Shown here piece by piece: positions 1 to 6,133 of a stretch of DNA of 13,025 nucleotides. Where the stretch lies: assembly GCA_030591405.1 (NCBI GenBank), contig JAUVBC010000020.1, positions 1 through 13,025 of the forward strand, in the 5' to 3' direction. The position numbers and the translations under genes were made by a program. This DNA is from Candidatus Zixiibacteriota bacterium. GTDB lineage: Bacteria; Zixibacteria; MSB-5A5; GN15; PGXB01. The notes below the pieces were generated by a model, which ran no database searches, was not told where the DNA came from, and worked only from the letters and a program-made list of their open reading frames with translations. Within the stretch, counting starts at the first letter, position 1. The number at the start of each line of letters is the position of its first letter.

Positions 1-334
1 CCTCGAGTTTAAAATCGCTCAGTATCTCCTTGATCGAGTCCAATGGGGAGTCGACATCGGAATGCGGCATTTTAATATCTGGTCCGCCGTTTTTGATGAT
101 TAATTCATTTTGGTCGATAATGATTTTGGAACTCGGATTGATTCCGATATAAGAATATCGCCCCAAAATCGTTCCGCTCTCGACAGATTCCAAAAGAATT
201 TTGGCTCCGTAATTTTTGAGTTTCAAAAATGCTGAGACCGGGGTTTCCAAATCAGCCGGCATCTCTTTGGTCAATACCTTCATAACCTTGCCGCCTTTTT
301 GGGAATTGTTGGTTGCCGTTTTCTCATTTTTCAT
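1..334 (-). CDS. trpE: anthranilate synthase component I, N-terminal part (runs off window)
   Basis: First 111 codons of a leftward gene cut by the window edge. TrpE converts chorismate and glutamine-derived ammonia to anthranilate, the first committed step of tryptophan synthesis, in the cytoplasm. Visible family signatures are TPVSAFLKL (residues 31-39), LLESVESG (47-54, whose LLES is part of the tryptophan feedback-binding site in characterised TrpE) and GRYSYIG (58-64). The ATG at 334 has AAGAGG five bases upstream, and the attenuator terminator ends just before this ribosome site, which supports this start. A second ATG (residue 18) preceded by AAGG is a possible alternative. The chorismate-binding catalytic domain lies outside the window, so separation from the paralogue PabB rests on the N-terminal motifs and the trp-type leader upstream. 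Confidence 0.93.
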   Translation of the reverse strand, partial: MKNEKTATNNSQKGGKVMKVLTKEMPADLETPVSAFLKLKNYGAKILLESVESGTILGRYSYIGINPSSKIIIDQNELIIKNGGPDIKMPHSDVDSPLDSIKEILSDFKLE

Positions 335-350
335 ATTTGCCTCTTATGCC

Positions 351-384
351 AAAAAAAATCCTGCTATCAATTTACGATAGCAGG
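351..384 (-). terminator. trp attenuator intrinsic terminator (segments 3:4)
   Basis: On the minus strand CCTGCTATC pairs perfectly with GATAGCAGG (9 bp, 376-384 with 360-368) around a 7-base loop. One A and eight T follow (358-351). It lies between the leader peptide stop (409) and the trpE start (334), where an attenuator terminator belongs. Confidence 0.92.
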
Positions 385-465
385 TTAAATAATTTATTTT
401 CTCTTTTTTTATGGAGAAACCTTAACGGCATTTAATCCACTATCATTAGGTGTTTGATACCACCA
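376..465 (-). promoter_or_regulatory. trp attenuator: alternative pairing segments 1, 2 and 3
   Basis: Segment 1 (UAUCA, 459-455) directly follows the tandem Trp codons (465-460) and can pair with UGAUA (445-441) of segment 2. Segment 2 (GAUAGUGG, 444-437) can instead pair over 8 contiguous positions, including two G-U wobbles, with segment 3 (383-376), which is the 5' arm of the terminator. A ribosome stalled on UGG-UGG would cover segment 1, free segment 2 and allow the 2:3 antiterminator, so trpE is transcribed when charged tRNA-Trp is scarce. The pairings are read from the sequence; the mechanism is the established one for ribosome-mediated trp attenuation. No folding energies were computed. 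Confidence 0.85.
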
Positions 466-537
466 AAAATAAAAGCTATTCCAATAATAGTTATCGGAAT
501 AATTCACAATGGATTTAAATGTGGTTTTGTTACTCAT
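409..537 (-). CDS. trpL: trp operon leader peptide, 42 aa
   Basis: A 42-codon reading frame from ATG 537 to TAA 409. It holds the aromatic cluster YYWNSFYFWWY (residues 17-27), with Trp codons at 19, 25 and 26. Eleven of 42 residues are Trp, Tyr or Phe. The peptide itself probably has no function: its translation senses tryptophanyl-tRNA for the attenuator downstream. It is followed by the 1:2, 2:3 and 3:4 pairing segments and then trpE. There is no Shine-Dalgarno sequence, because the predicted transcription start falls on or next to the AUG (see the promoter entry). Leaderless trp leader peptides are known in Sinorhizobium and in some Actinobacteria. Too short for most gene callers, so likely missing from automatic annotation. 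Confidence 0.88.
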   Translation of the reverse strand: MSNKTTFKSIVNYSDNYYWNSFYFWWYQTPNDSGLNAVKVSP

Positions 538-543
538 TGAAAT

Positions 544-571
544 ATTATATAGAATAAGTCCATTTTGTCAA
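544..571 (-). promoter_or_regulatory. sigma70-type promoter of the trp leader/trpE transcript
   Basis: Perfect consensus hexamers on the minus strand: TTGACA (571-566), a 16-base spacer, and TATAAT (549-544). Only six bases separate the -10 box from the leader ATG at 537. The expected start is therefore at A537 or A538, giving a leaderless or one-base-leader mRNA. Confidence 0.88.
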
Positions 572-584
572 GAGATATTTGATA

Positions 585-752
585 CCGGCGTTTCATAATG
601 ACTCATTAGGTATGGGAGATGCCCTACACATAGAAAGGCAACTTCAATAGAATCAAGAAGATATATCATGGCAAAAAGCAGATAAATAATTTGAAATAAT
701 TATTGATGATAATAATATTTGGGATATTTATTTAAACGGTCAGGAAAGATAA
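585..752 (+). pseudogene. possible degraded coding remnant between trp leader and crcB
   Basis: One rightward frame reads as protein-like segments broken by TAG (648-650) and TAA (687-689): an upstream stretch containing MGDALHIERQLQ, a middle stretch NQEDISWQKADK, then FEIIIDDNNIWDIYLNGQER ending at TAA 752. No homology is recognised, and AT-rich DNA can give such frames by chance. The interval 572-782 otherwise holds no convincing gene, RNA or terminator. Low confidence. Confidence 0.2.
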
Positions 753-782
753 TTCATAGAAAAATCATACTCTTATAACATT

Positions 783-1160
783 TTAAGCTAACCGGCCAAG
801 TGCCACTCCAATAAACAAGGCGATAACACCAACACCGTTTTGCAGCAGAACATTTGCCACCGCACGCATCCATTCTGCTGAACGCAACAGTTCACCGGTA
901 TCGAGAATCACAGCCGAGAAAGTGGTGAAGGCGCCCATAAAACCGATTAAAACAATCATCTGAATTTCACCGGAAACAGGCCATCGTTTCTCAAACAACG
1001 CCCAAACCAGCCCGGCCAGAAGACATCCAATTATATTGACAGCAGCTGTCCCCCAGGGAAAAGAAGCGCCATTAATCCTGTTGATAAATCCCGCCAATCC
1101 AAAGCGAGCAATTGTTCCAAGTGCGCCGGCAAGTGAGAGCCAGACTAGTTTCTGAAGCAT
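783..1160 (-). CDS. crcB: CrcB/Fluc fluoride ion channel
   Basis: A small four-helix membrane protein that exports fluoride as a dual-topology dimer in the inner membrane. With the ATG at 1160 it is 125 residues, the usual family length. Signatures are GALGTIARF (12-20), PWGTAAVNIIG (35-45, with the conserved polar Asn) and GFMGAFTTFSAV (73-84), the hallmark loop of the family with the Phe and Thr/Ser residues of the fluoride path. The frame stays open upstream to ATG 1178 and TTG 1196, but those add non-conserved residues. ATG 1160 has GGGGA nine bases upstream and suits the family length. It is transcribed leftward from its own promoter at 1236-1264. No clear terminator is seen after its TAA. 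It has no functional link to its neighbours and appears to be a stand-alone stress gene. Confidence 0.92.
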   Translation of the reverse strand: MLQKLVWLSLAGALGTIARFGLAGFINRINGASFPWGTAAVNIIGCLLAGLVWALFEKRWPVSGEIQMIVLIGFMGAFTTFSAVILDTGELLRSAEWMRAVANVLLQNGVGVIALFIGVALGRLA

Positions 1161-1161
1161 C

Positions 1162-1219
1162 GATGGAGTTCCCCACATCAAAAGTAATTCAAACAAGGAC
1201 GGTAATCAGAGACTCCATC
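1162..1219 (-). promoter_or_regulatory. inverted repeat in the crcB leader, possible translational switch
   Basis: In the predicted crcB mRNA the 5' arm GATGGAGT (1219-1212) is an exact 8-base complement of ACTCCATC (1169-1162), which lies one base upstream of the chosen start codon at 1160 and directly after the GGGGA ribosome site. Pairing across the 42-base loop would place the start in a helix. The 5' arm lies in GGGGATGGAGTC, which resembles the start of fluoride (crcB) riboswitches, but the second conserved stem expected right after it is not visible. It may be a divergent or degenerate fluoride element, or coincidence. Confidence 0.35.
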
Positions 1220-1235
1220 CCCAGTTGCAAAAAGC

Positions 1236-1264
1236 ATTCTAAGATTAACACTGAAAAAAGTCAA
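1236..1264 (-). promoter_or_regulatory. sigma70-type promoter of crcB
   Basis: Minus strand TTGACT (1264-1259), 17-base spacer, TAGAAT (1241-1236). Transcription is expected to start near 1229, giving an untranslated leader of roughly 70 bases before ATG 1160. Confidence 0.65.
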
Positions 1265-1375
1265 TGATATTTGGATAATTTTTGACTTATCAATCTATTG
1301 CCTTTCTGCAGATATATCTTTGAAATCATCATATCAATTAATAATAAAATGCCAGGCTTTGACAATTATATATGC

Positions 1376-1401
1376 GACATGCATGTCCATTAACATGTTA
1401 A
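1376..1401. repeat. two adjacent 12-bp perfect palindromes
   Basis: GACATGCATGTC (1376-1387) and TTAACATGTTAA (1390-1401) are each perfect palindromes, two bases apart, with centres 14 bp apart and a shared ACATG/CATGT core. They lie in the AT-rich divergent region between crcB and the tetrahaem cytochrome, about 90 bp upstream of the predicted cytochrome promoter. A pair of operator sites is possible. The rest of 1265-1493 shows nothing else that can be supported. Confidence 0.4.
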
Positions 1402-1493
1402 CAAACAATAACTTGTACCAATATCTGGAAATTGCTTATTATTTGTAAATTTTGCTTATGTTTTATAAAAATCGTTTTTAATTAAAATAATAA

Positions 1494-1522
1494 TTGCCTT
1501 AAGACCTTTTTTTTTGTATAAA
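1494..1522 (+). promoter_or_regulatory. candidate promoter of the tetrahaem cytochrome unit
   Basis: TTGCCT (1494-1499), 17-base spacer containing a run of nine T, then TATAAA (1517-1522). The implied untranslated leader is about 60 bases. The surrounding DNA is very AT-rich, so chance matches are likely. Confidence 0.4.
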
Positions 1523-1587
1523 TGATATGGAAAATGAAACAGGACAATATAAGTATTATATAAATAACTAACTTGAGAGGTTCATCA

Positions 1588-2097
1588 ATGCTAAAAAAAG
1601 TAACTATCCTCACCACTCTTCTGGCCATCGTTTTATTGTTTGGCACTCTGGCCTTCGCAGGCGATGAAGTAAAAACCAAACACGAATTTGTTGGCGAAAA
1701 GAAATGTAAAATGTGCCACAAAAAAGACGGCATTCATCCCTCGTGGGCAGAAAGCAAACATGCCAAGGCCTATGATCTTTTATCAGACGAAGAGAAAAAG
1801 GATAAGGATTGCGTCAAGTGTCATACAACCGGAACTACCGCTAAGGACGTATTATTGGAAGGTGTTCAGTGCGAAGCCTGTCATGGCGCCGGAGCTGATT
1901 ATAAGAAAAAATCAACAATGGAAGACCATGCCAAGGCGATGGCTGCTGGCCTGATAGTGCCAGATGAGAAGGTCTGCAAAGTCTGTCACGAAAATGTCCC
2001 CGAGAAATTCCGCGCCAAAGAAAAATTCGATTTCGAGAAAATGAAAACGAAGGGCGCGCACGAAATGGCCAAAAAGGCTGAGGAAAAAAAGGGATAA
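1588..2097 (+). CDS. periplasmic tetrahaem cytochrome c, cytochrome c554-like
   Basis: A 169-residue secreted electron carrier. A Sec signal peptide covers residues 1-24 with likely cleavage after AFA. Four CXXCH haem sites start at Cys 40, 75, 95 and 130. The spacing and the motif GVQCEACHGAGADY (92-105) match the cytochrome c554-like multihaem family. The Lys/Glu-rich tail (about 138-169) is highly charged. The start at ATG 1588 is chosen because GAGAGG sits seven bases upstream. The frame is open to a TTG at 1573, but that would place the ribosome site inside the gene. The downstream MtrB/PioB-like barrel gene lies 16 bases away, so this protein probably served as its periplasmic haem partner in moving electrons across the outer membrane. 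The family also includes the partner of hydroxylamine oxidoreductase, but no such enzyme is in view. Confidence 0.88.
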   Translation: MLKKVTILTTLLAIVLLFGTLAFAGDEVKTKHEFVGEKKCKMCHKKDGIHPSWAESKHAKAYDLLSDEEKKDKDCVKCHTTGTTAKDVLLEGVQCEACHGAGADYKKKSTMEDHAKAMAAGLIVPDEKVCKVCHENVPEKFRAKEKFDFEKMKTKGAHEMAKKAEEKKG

Positions 2098-2113
2098 AAT
2101 AACTCATCAGATT

Positions 2114-3676
2114 ATGGCTGGACTGCAGGCCGATATCGGTAAAAGTAGAGTCGGTTATCAGTTTGACTATCGTATTTTTGAATCGGAAGCACCTCTTACT
2201 TATGCCAACTATGACGAGGCAATGCACCCTATTAATGGTAGTTCCGGTGCAGAATTTAGTTCTCGATTGCTATTTGATGGAGTAGCGATGGCTGCTGGCG
2301 AATATGCGAACACCGAAAAACTGTCACATAAAGTTACTTTTAAAGGTAATGCCGGAAATAGTAGCTATGGCAGTTCAATCGGCTATAGTAAGGCGACCAA
2401 CAAAAACAACGACCTATCAAGTTCAGCAATTAGCGGTTCTGCATTCTATGCAACATCGCTTGCTAAACTTACCCACTTGATTGCAAAATTTAGTGTGGCT
2501 AAACTCGATGTTGATGATTTTTATGTTGATCTGCCGCTATTCCGAGATGGACAATCCGGAACACCTCAGGATTTTGATTTCACTCGATATTCTTCGCTTA
2601 ACAGAGTCGATCTGCGAGGTTCGGTTGAGATAATCTCCAGATTAAACAAAAAGCTGACGGCATCGTTGATTGCCGGATTACGGTCGATCGATCGTGAGTA
2701 CTATCCGGCCGAAGATGCCGATGCCACAACAACTCTGTTTGGTCAGGCGAAAATCCGCTTCCGTAAAGGATTAAGACATTCGGCATCAATCAAATATCGA
2801 TTTGAGAGTATTTCAAATCCTTTTACCTCAGCCAAAGGTTTATTTGAGGCACGAGGACGCGACATCTTAAATCCTGTAGATGGAACTCCTAATATTTATT
2901 ACTGGCAGCGGGAGGCCATACGTTACCAAAATATTACAACTGCCCCGACCCAGGCGCATATCCTGGACCTAACTTCAACCTGGCGGCCAAATAACAAAGT
3001 AAATTTGAATTTCGGATTTAAGGCCAAATATGACAAAAATGGCGATCTCGATTCACTTGATGTCAGTCATTTTTCGATGCAACCGAGTTTGGCCGTAAAT
3101 GTTAATCTCGATCAGAAATGGGCAGTGTCATTGGGTGGTTCCTATGGTTATAATAAATCGCGGGGACCGGTCGCCATTGCACTGTTTGATGGCTGAGCGG
3201 GTCATATGTATACGGACGCCGTGAGCGATCCGGTCGACGACCTATATCAAGCAGTTCATTATGGTTCTGCCTACGCCATGACTGATTACGAAACCAAATC
3301 CCAGAATCTTTATCTGACGACATCATACATTTATTCACCCAAGCTTAAATTCCATAGTATGGTTGGTTACAATAAATCAACCGCCGCGATGGATCAGGTC
3401 GTTTTCCCAGACCTCACCACTCGTCTTTATGACGAAGTGAACGATGTCACCGATCTTGGCCATCAGGATTTCACATTCTTGCATATACATGATTATTCAA
3501 ACCTCGATTATGAGTTAATAAACTTCTCGTTAGGTCTTGAATACATGCTTTCCAAAGATGTGGTTTGGACAGCAGATGGTGAGTATGCTGAATTGAAAGA
3601 TAACGAAGGATATGTGTATGGAATTGAATCCGGTTCAATGTTTATGATTAGATCCGGTATCAGATTCGTATTCTAA
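2114..3676 (+). pseudogene. MtrB/PioB-like outer-membrane beta-barrel, apparently broken
   Basis: One continuous frame of about 520 codons is interrupted by an in-frame TGA at 3194-3196. The part before it encodes 360 residues. The part after continues in the same frame to 3676, with an ATG at 3206. The sequence is rich in alternating polar/hydrophobic strands with aromatic girdles and ends in IRFVF, a typical barrel C-terminus. The N-terminal segment around HPINGSSGAEFSSRLLFDG recalls MtrB/PioB-type barrels that sheathe multihaem cytochromes. No signal peptide exists in frame upstream: the frame is open only back to about 2045 and runs through the cytochrome tail. ATG 2114 has no ribosome site. 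The family is usually longer, so the 5' end seems lost. A point mutation, sequencing error or assembly join could each explain part of this. The family call is moderate; the disruption is directly visible. Confidence 0.68.
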
Positions 3677-3707
3677 GTTTCTCTCCTAGGTTAATGCATT
3701 TAGGTTG

Positions 3708-3740
3708 GCTGTCGGGATTATTATCCCGGCAGCTTTTTTT
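3708..3740 (+). terminator. intrinsic terminator after the cytochrome/barrel unit
   Basis: GCTGTCGGGAT (3708-3718) pairs with ATCCCGGCAGC (3723-3733) over 11 bp, with one G-T wobble and a TATT loop, followed by seven T. Read leftward the stem lacks a T tract, so it does not look like a terminator for the opposing operon. Confidence 0.9.
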
Positions 3741-3769
3741 ATGGTTAATTTGGAGAATTTTGATTTGAG

Positions 3770-5005
3770 TTACTTCTGCTCGATCTTCCGAATTTTTCGA
3801 TATAACATAAAAGCCAGGAATGTAATTACCAGAGACGCTACAGCCAGACCTTTGCGCCGGAAATAATACTCATCAATAAGTCCCGCTGAATTTACCATCA
3901 CAGTATCTGCTTTGGCAATACCTTCCATCGCTTTGGGGGCGACCGAATCCATATTAAAGGAATGAATCAAAGTCCGAGCCTGTATCAGCGATTGATCGAC
4001 TTCTTTTAATAGAAACTCTTCGTTGGTCGTCATCATCCCTTTTAATATCGCTTCATCAAGACTTTGTTTAGCATCGAGATGCGCCATAACGAGATTATTC
4101 AGTGAAGTCAGGATGCTGTCAGCGGTTGGTAGACCGATAGTGCCATCATCGGCGGCATGACATTCGGTACATAAGGCAGATTCGGTGGTGCCGATCATAT
4201 TATCAGATAGTTTGAAAATAGCATGATTGGAGTGGCAGGTTTCGCACATCGGAAAATCATTTTCAAGAAACGCATCGGCGTGCGGTGATTTCTCAAATAG
4301 TTCAGCTTCAAGGGCATGACAAACACCACAAACTGCTGCCAATGAGCTTACTCCGGGAGGAGCAGCACCATGGTTTCCATGACAATCGTTGCAGGCCGGT
4401 GCTCCAAGATCACCTCGTTCGAGAAGCGCCAAACCATGAACAGAAGAACTATATTTTTCAAACTGGTCGGTCGGTATCTTATATTCGGTCATATAATCTT
4501 TATCGGAGTGGCATTTCGCACAGGTGGCCGGCAAATTGGACGGATGCGTACTGGAATAAGGCATTTGACCATCACCGATCTCATGAACCGAATGACAGGA
4601 AACACAATTGGCCACCTTCTTATCTTTCGCGGAAAATAGACGTTGGCCATGAATTGATGTCTTATATTTCGCCAATTGATCTACCGGCATCGACGGGTTA
4701 TGATCATGCATATAGGCTGCATCAGAATGACAGCGGGCACAAAAGTCAGGGACTTCAAGATGATTGGGAACGCCGCGAAATCCCTTGGAATCTCGCACAT
4801 CATCCATATCATCGAGAGTTGGATCGCCACCATGACAATCAGCACAGCCCAAACCTTTTTGCGAATGAATATCTTTTGCAAATTTGGAGGCACTGCCACC
4901 CTCATCTTCCAAGTCAAGGTGGCAACTCATACAGTTGTTATCTGAGCCAAATCCATTAATTGAAAACAGTAACAGTCCAATAAATATAAGTATAAATTTT
5001 ATCAT
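3770..5005 (-). CDS. nine-haem tail-anchored periplasmic cytochrome c
   Basis: A 411-residue protein and the last gene of the leftward array, 12 bases after cytochrome b, with AGGGG upstream of its start. It has a signal peptide at about 1-20. CXXCH sites start at Cys 25, 54, 89, 134, 162, 205, 226, 254 and 279. Then comes a haem-free, probably alpha-helical stretch (about 295-375), a single membrane helix (about 386-402) and a basic cytoplasmic end (RKIRKIEQK). Residues 118-166 and 189-230 repeat the di-haem module seen in the two large upstream cytochromes. No cytochrome c1 or f gene is present, and a C-terminal anchor is also how c1 and f are held. This protein therefore probably accepts electrons from the Rieske centre. 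That role is inferred from position and topology, not from a recognised family. Confidence 0.88.
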   Translation of the reverse strand: MIKFILIFIGLLLFSINGFGSDNNCMSCHLDLEDEGGSASKFAKDIHSQKGLGCADCHGGDPTLDDMDDVRDSKGFRGVPNHLEVPDFCARCHSDAAYMHDHNPSMPVDQLAKYKTSIHGQRLFSAKDKKVANCVSCHSVHEIGDGQMPYSSTHPSNLPATCAKCHSDKDYMTEYKIPTDQFEKYSSSVHGLALLERGDLGAPACNDCHGNHGAAPPGVSSLAAVCGVCHALEAELFEKSPHADAFLENDFPMCETCHSNHAIFKLSDNMIGTTESALCTECHAADDGTIGLPTADSILTSLNNLVMAHLDAKQSLDEAILKGMMTTNEEFLLKEVDQSLIQARTLIHSFNMDSVAPKAMEGIAKADTVMVNSAGLIDEYYFRRKGLAVASLVITFLAFMLYRKIRKIEQK

Positions 5006-5017
5006 TCTATTTTGCCC

Positions 5018-6133
5018 CTATTCCACCAAATAACCGACAATTGTCATCACCACCATGAACAGGACAACAAATGTTCCAAAAGCCATTATCATCGGAGAAC
5101 GTTTATTCTCGTTTGCCCGACGATCCAATAATGGAATCAACATCCAAATTAATCCGCCAAGTCCAAAAACAATAATTCCAAAAAGTTCACCTTCTAGAAA
5201 CCAGATATGAGCCGGTAACATCTTTAATGCCTGAAAAGCAAACATGAAATACCACTCCGGTCGAATAACCGCCGGAGGTGCCGCAAACGGATCGGCCTTA
5301 ATACCGAGCGGCCAGTGTACCACCCCGATACCATCGGGGAAAATAACCGCCAGAAGTGCTAATATATTTAATGCAACCAGCCAAACTAAAGCATCGCGAT
5401 AAATGAAATTTGGGAAAAATTTCATATATTTTTTATCTTCTTGTTTTTTCCCGGCCCAGTTCATCGGTTCGCTCATTCCCTGGCGCTGAATAAAAATCAT
5501 ATGCAAGGTCAACAGGCCGGTTGTCAGAAGCGGCAAAATAGCGACATGCAATCCGAAGAATCTTCCTATTGTCGCCCCGGTAACCTCTTCCCCGCCACGC
5601 ATAATCACCATCAAATAATCGCCAATAACAGGCATTGCTCCGGCCATACCGGTACCAACACGAGTGGCAAAGAAAGCCAACTCATTCCATGGTAAAAGAT
5701 ACCCGGAAAAACCAAAAGTCATCGACAGAGCCAAAAGTCCCATTCCGGTGTACCATGTCATCTCCCGTGGTTTCCGATAGGCGCGGGTAAAGAAGACTGT
5801 AAACATATGTAGAAATGCCGCTAATACCATTAGATTTGCCGACCACGAATGAATTGCTCGAATCAGCCACCCAAAAGAAACTTCGGATACAATAAATTTG
5901 ACCGATTCATAGGCAGAATCAGCGCCCGGCCGGTAATACATCAATAAAAGAATACCAGTGATAACCTGAACAATAAATAAGAAAAGAGTGATACCACCCA
6001 AATAATAGAAAATCGAATGACTGTGCTGAGGAACCGCCTTACTGCTCATGTATTCAACCAGTGAGTTTATATGCAGCCGATCATCAAGCCATTGATAACC
6101 TTTTTTTATCAGGTTATTTTGGGCACCGTTCAT
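5018..6133 (-). CDS. cytochrome b subunit of a Rieske/cytochrome b complex
   Basis: A 371-residue multi-helix membrane protein that oxidises quinol at the Qo site and re-reduces quinone at Qi. Haem ligands are His95/His109 and His196/His211. The 14-residue spacer in the second pair is the b6/Firmicutes type rather than the mitochondrial 13. PEWY (292-295) marks the Qo site. The b6 and subunit IV halves are joined in one chain, as in proteobacterial cytochrome b. FYYLGG (42-47) aligns with FYCLGG of cytochrome b6, so the Cys that binds haem c(i) is Tyr here and no covalent third haem is expected. Its ATG overlaps the Rieske stop as ATGA, which implies translational coupling. The partner cytochrome is probably the nine-haem protein that follows. 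Confidence 0.95.
   Translation of the reverse strand: MNGAQNNLIKKGYQWLDDRLHINSLVEYMSSKAVPQHSHSIFYYLGGITLFLFIVQVITGILLLMYYRPGADSAYESVKFIVSEVSFGWLIRAIHSWSANLMVLAAFLHMFTVFFTRAYRKPREMTWYTGMGLLALSMTFGFSGYLLPWNELAFFATRVGTGMAGAMPVIGDYLMVIMRGGEEVTGATIGRFFGLHVAILPLLTTGLLTLHMIFIQRQGMSEPMNWAGKKQEDKKYMKFFPNFIYRDALVWLVALNILALLAVIFPDGIGVVHWPLGIKADPFAAPPAVIRPEWYFMFAFQALKMLPAHIWFLEGELFGIIVFGLGGLIWMLIPLLDRRANENKRSPMIMAFGTFVVLFMVVMTIVGYLVE

Noticed and set aside
1197..1229. A canonical fluoride riboswitch upstream of crcB
   Set aside because: The 5' GGGGATGGAGTC fits, but the closing arm of the first stem and the second conserved stem are not found, so only a possible variant is reported.
1482..1733. Leftward 83-codon frame across the start of the tetrahaem cytochrome
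   Set aside because: It overlaps a certain gene antisense and its remainder is AT-rich intergenic DNA; no family resemblance.
2084..2102. Slippery A-AAA-AAG at the end of the tetrahaem gene as a programmed frameshift fusing it to the barrel
   Set aside because: A -1 shift meets a TAA within a few codons. The barrel is in the +1 frame, which this heptamer does not serve, and a cytochrome-tail/barrel fusion has no precedent I can name.
3194..3240. TGA at 3194-3196 as a selenocysteine codon or as a reassigned sense codon
   Set aside because: No convincing bacterial SECIS-type stem-loop is seen just downstream, barrels of this kind have no selenocysteine, and TGA ends the Rieske gene in the ATGA overlap. 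A nonsense mutation or sequencing error is simpler.
3708..3740. The hairpin at 3708-3733 as a bidirectional terminator for both converging units
   Set aside because: Read leftward, the stem is followed by CAACCTAAATG with no T tract, so only the rightward use is supported.
4285..4959. Long rightward open frames opposite the cytochrome genes (for example 224 codons here, others opposite 7057-7407, 9428-9883 and 9977-10375)
   Set aside because: They are antisense shadows of well-supported cytochrome genes; translations are rich in His, Met, Arg and Ile with no domain, signal or ribosome-site support.
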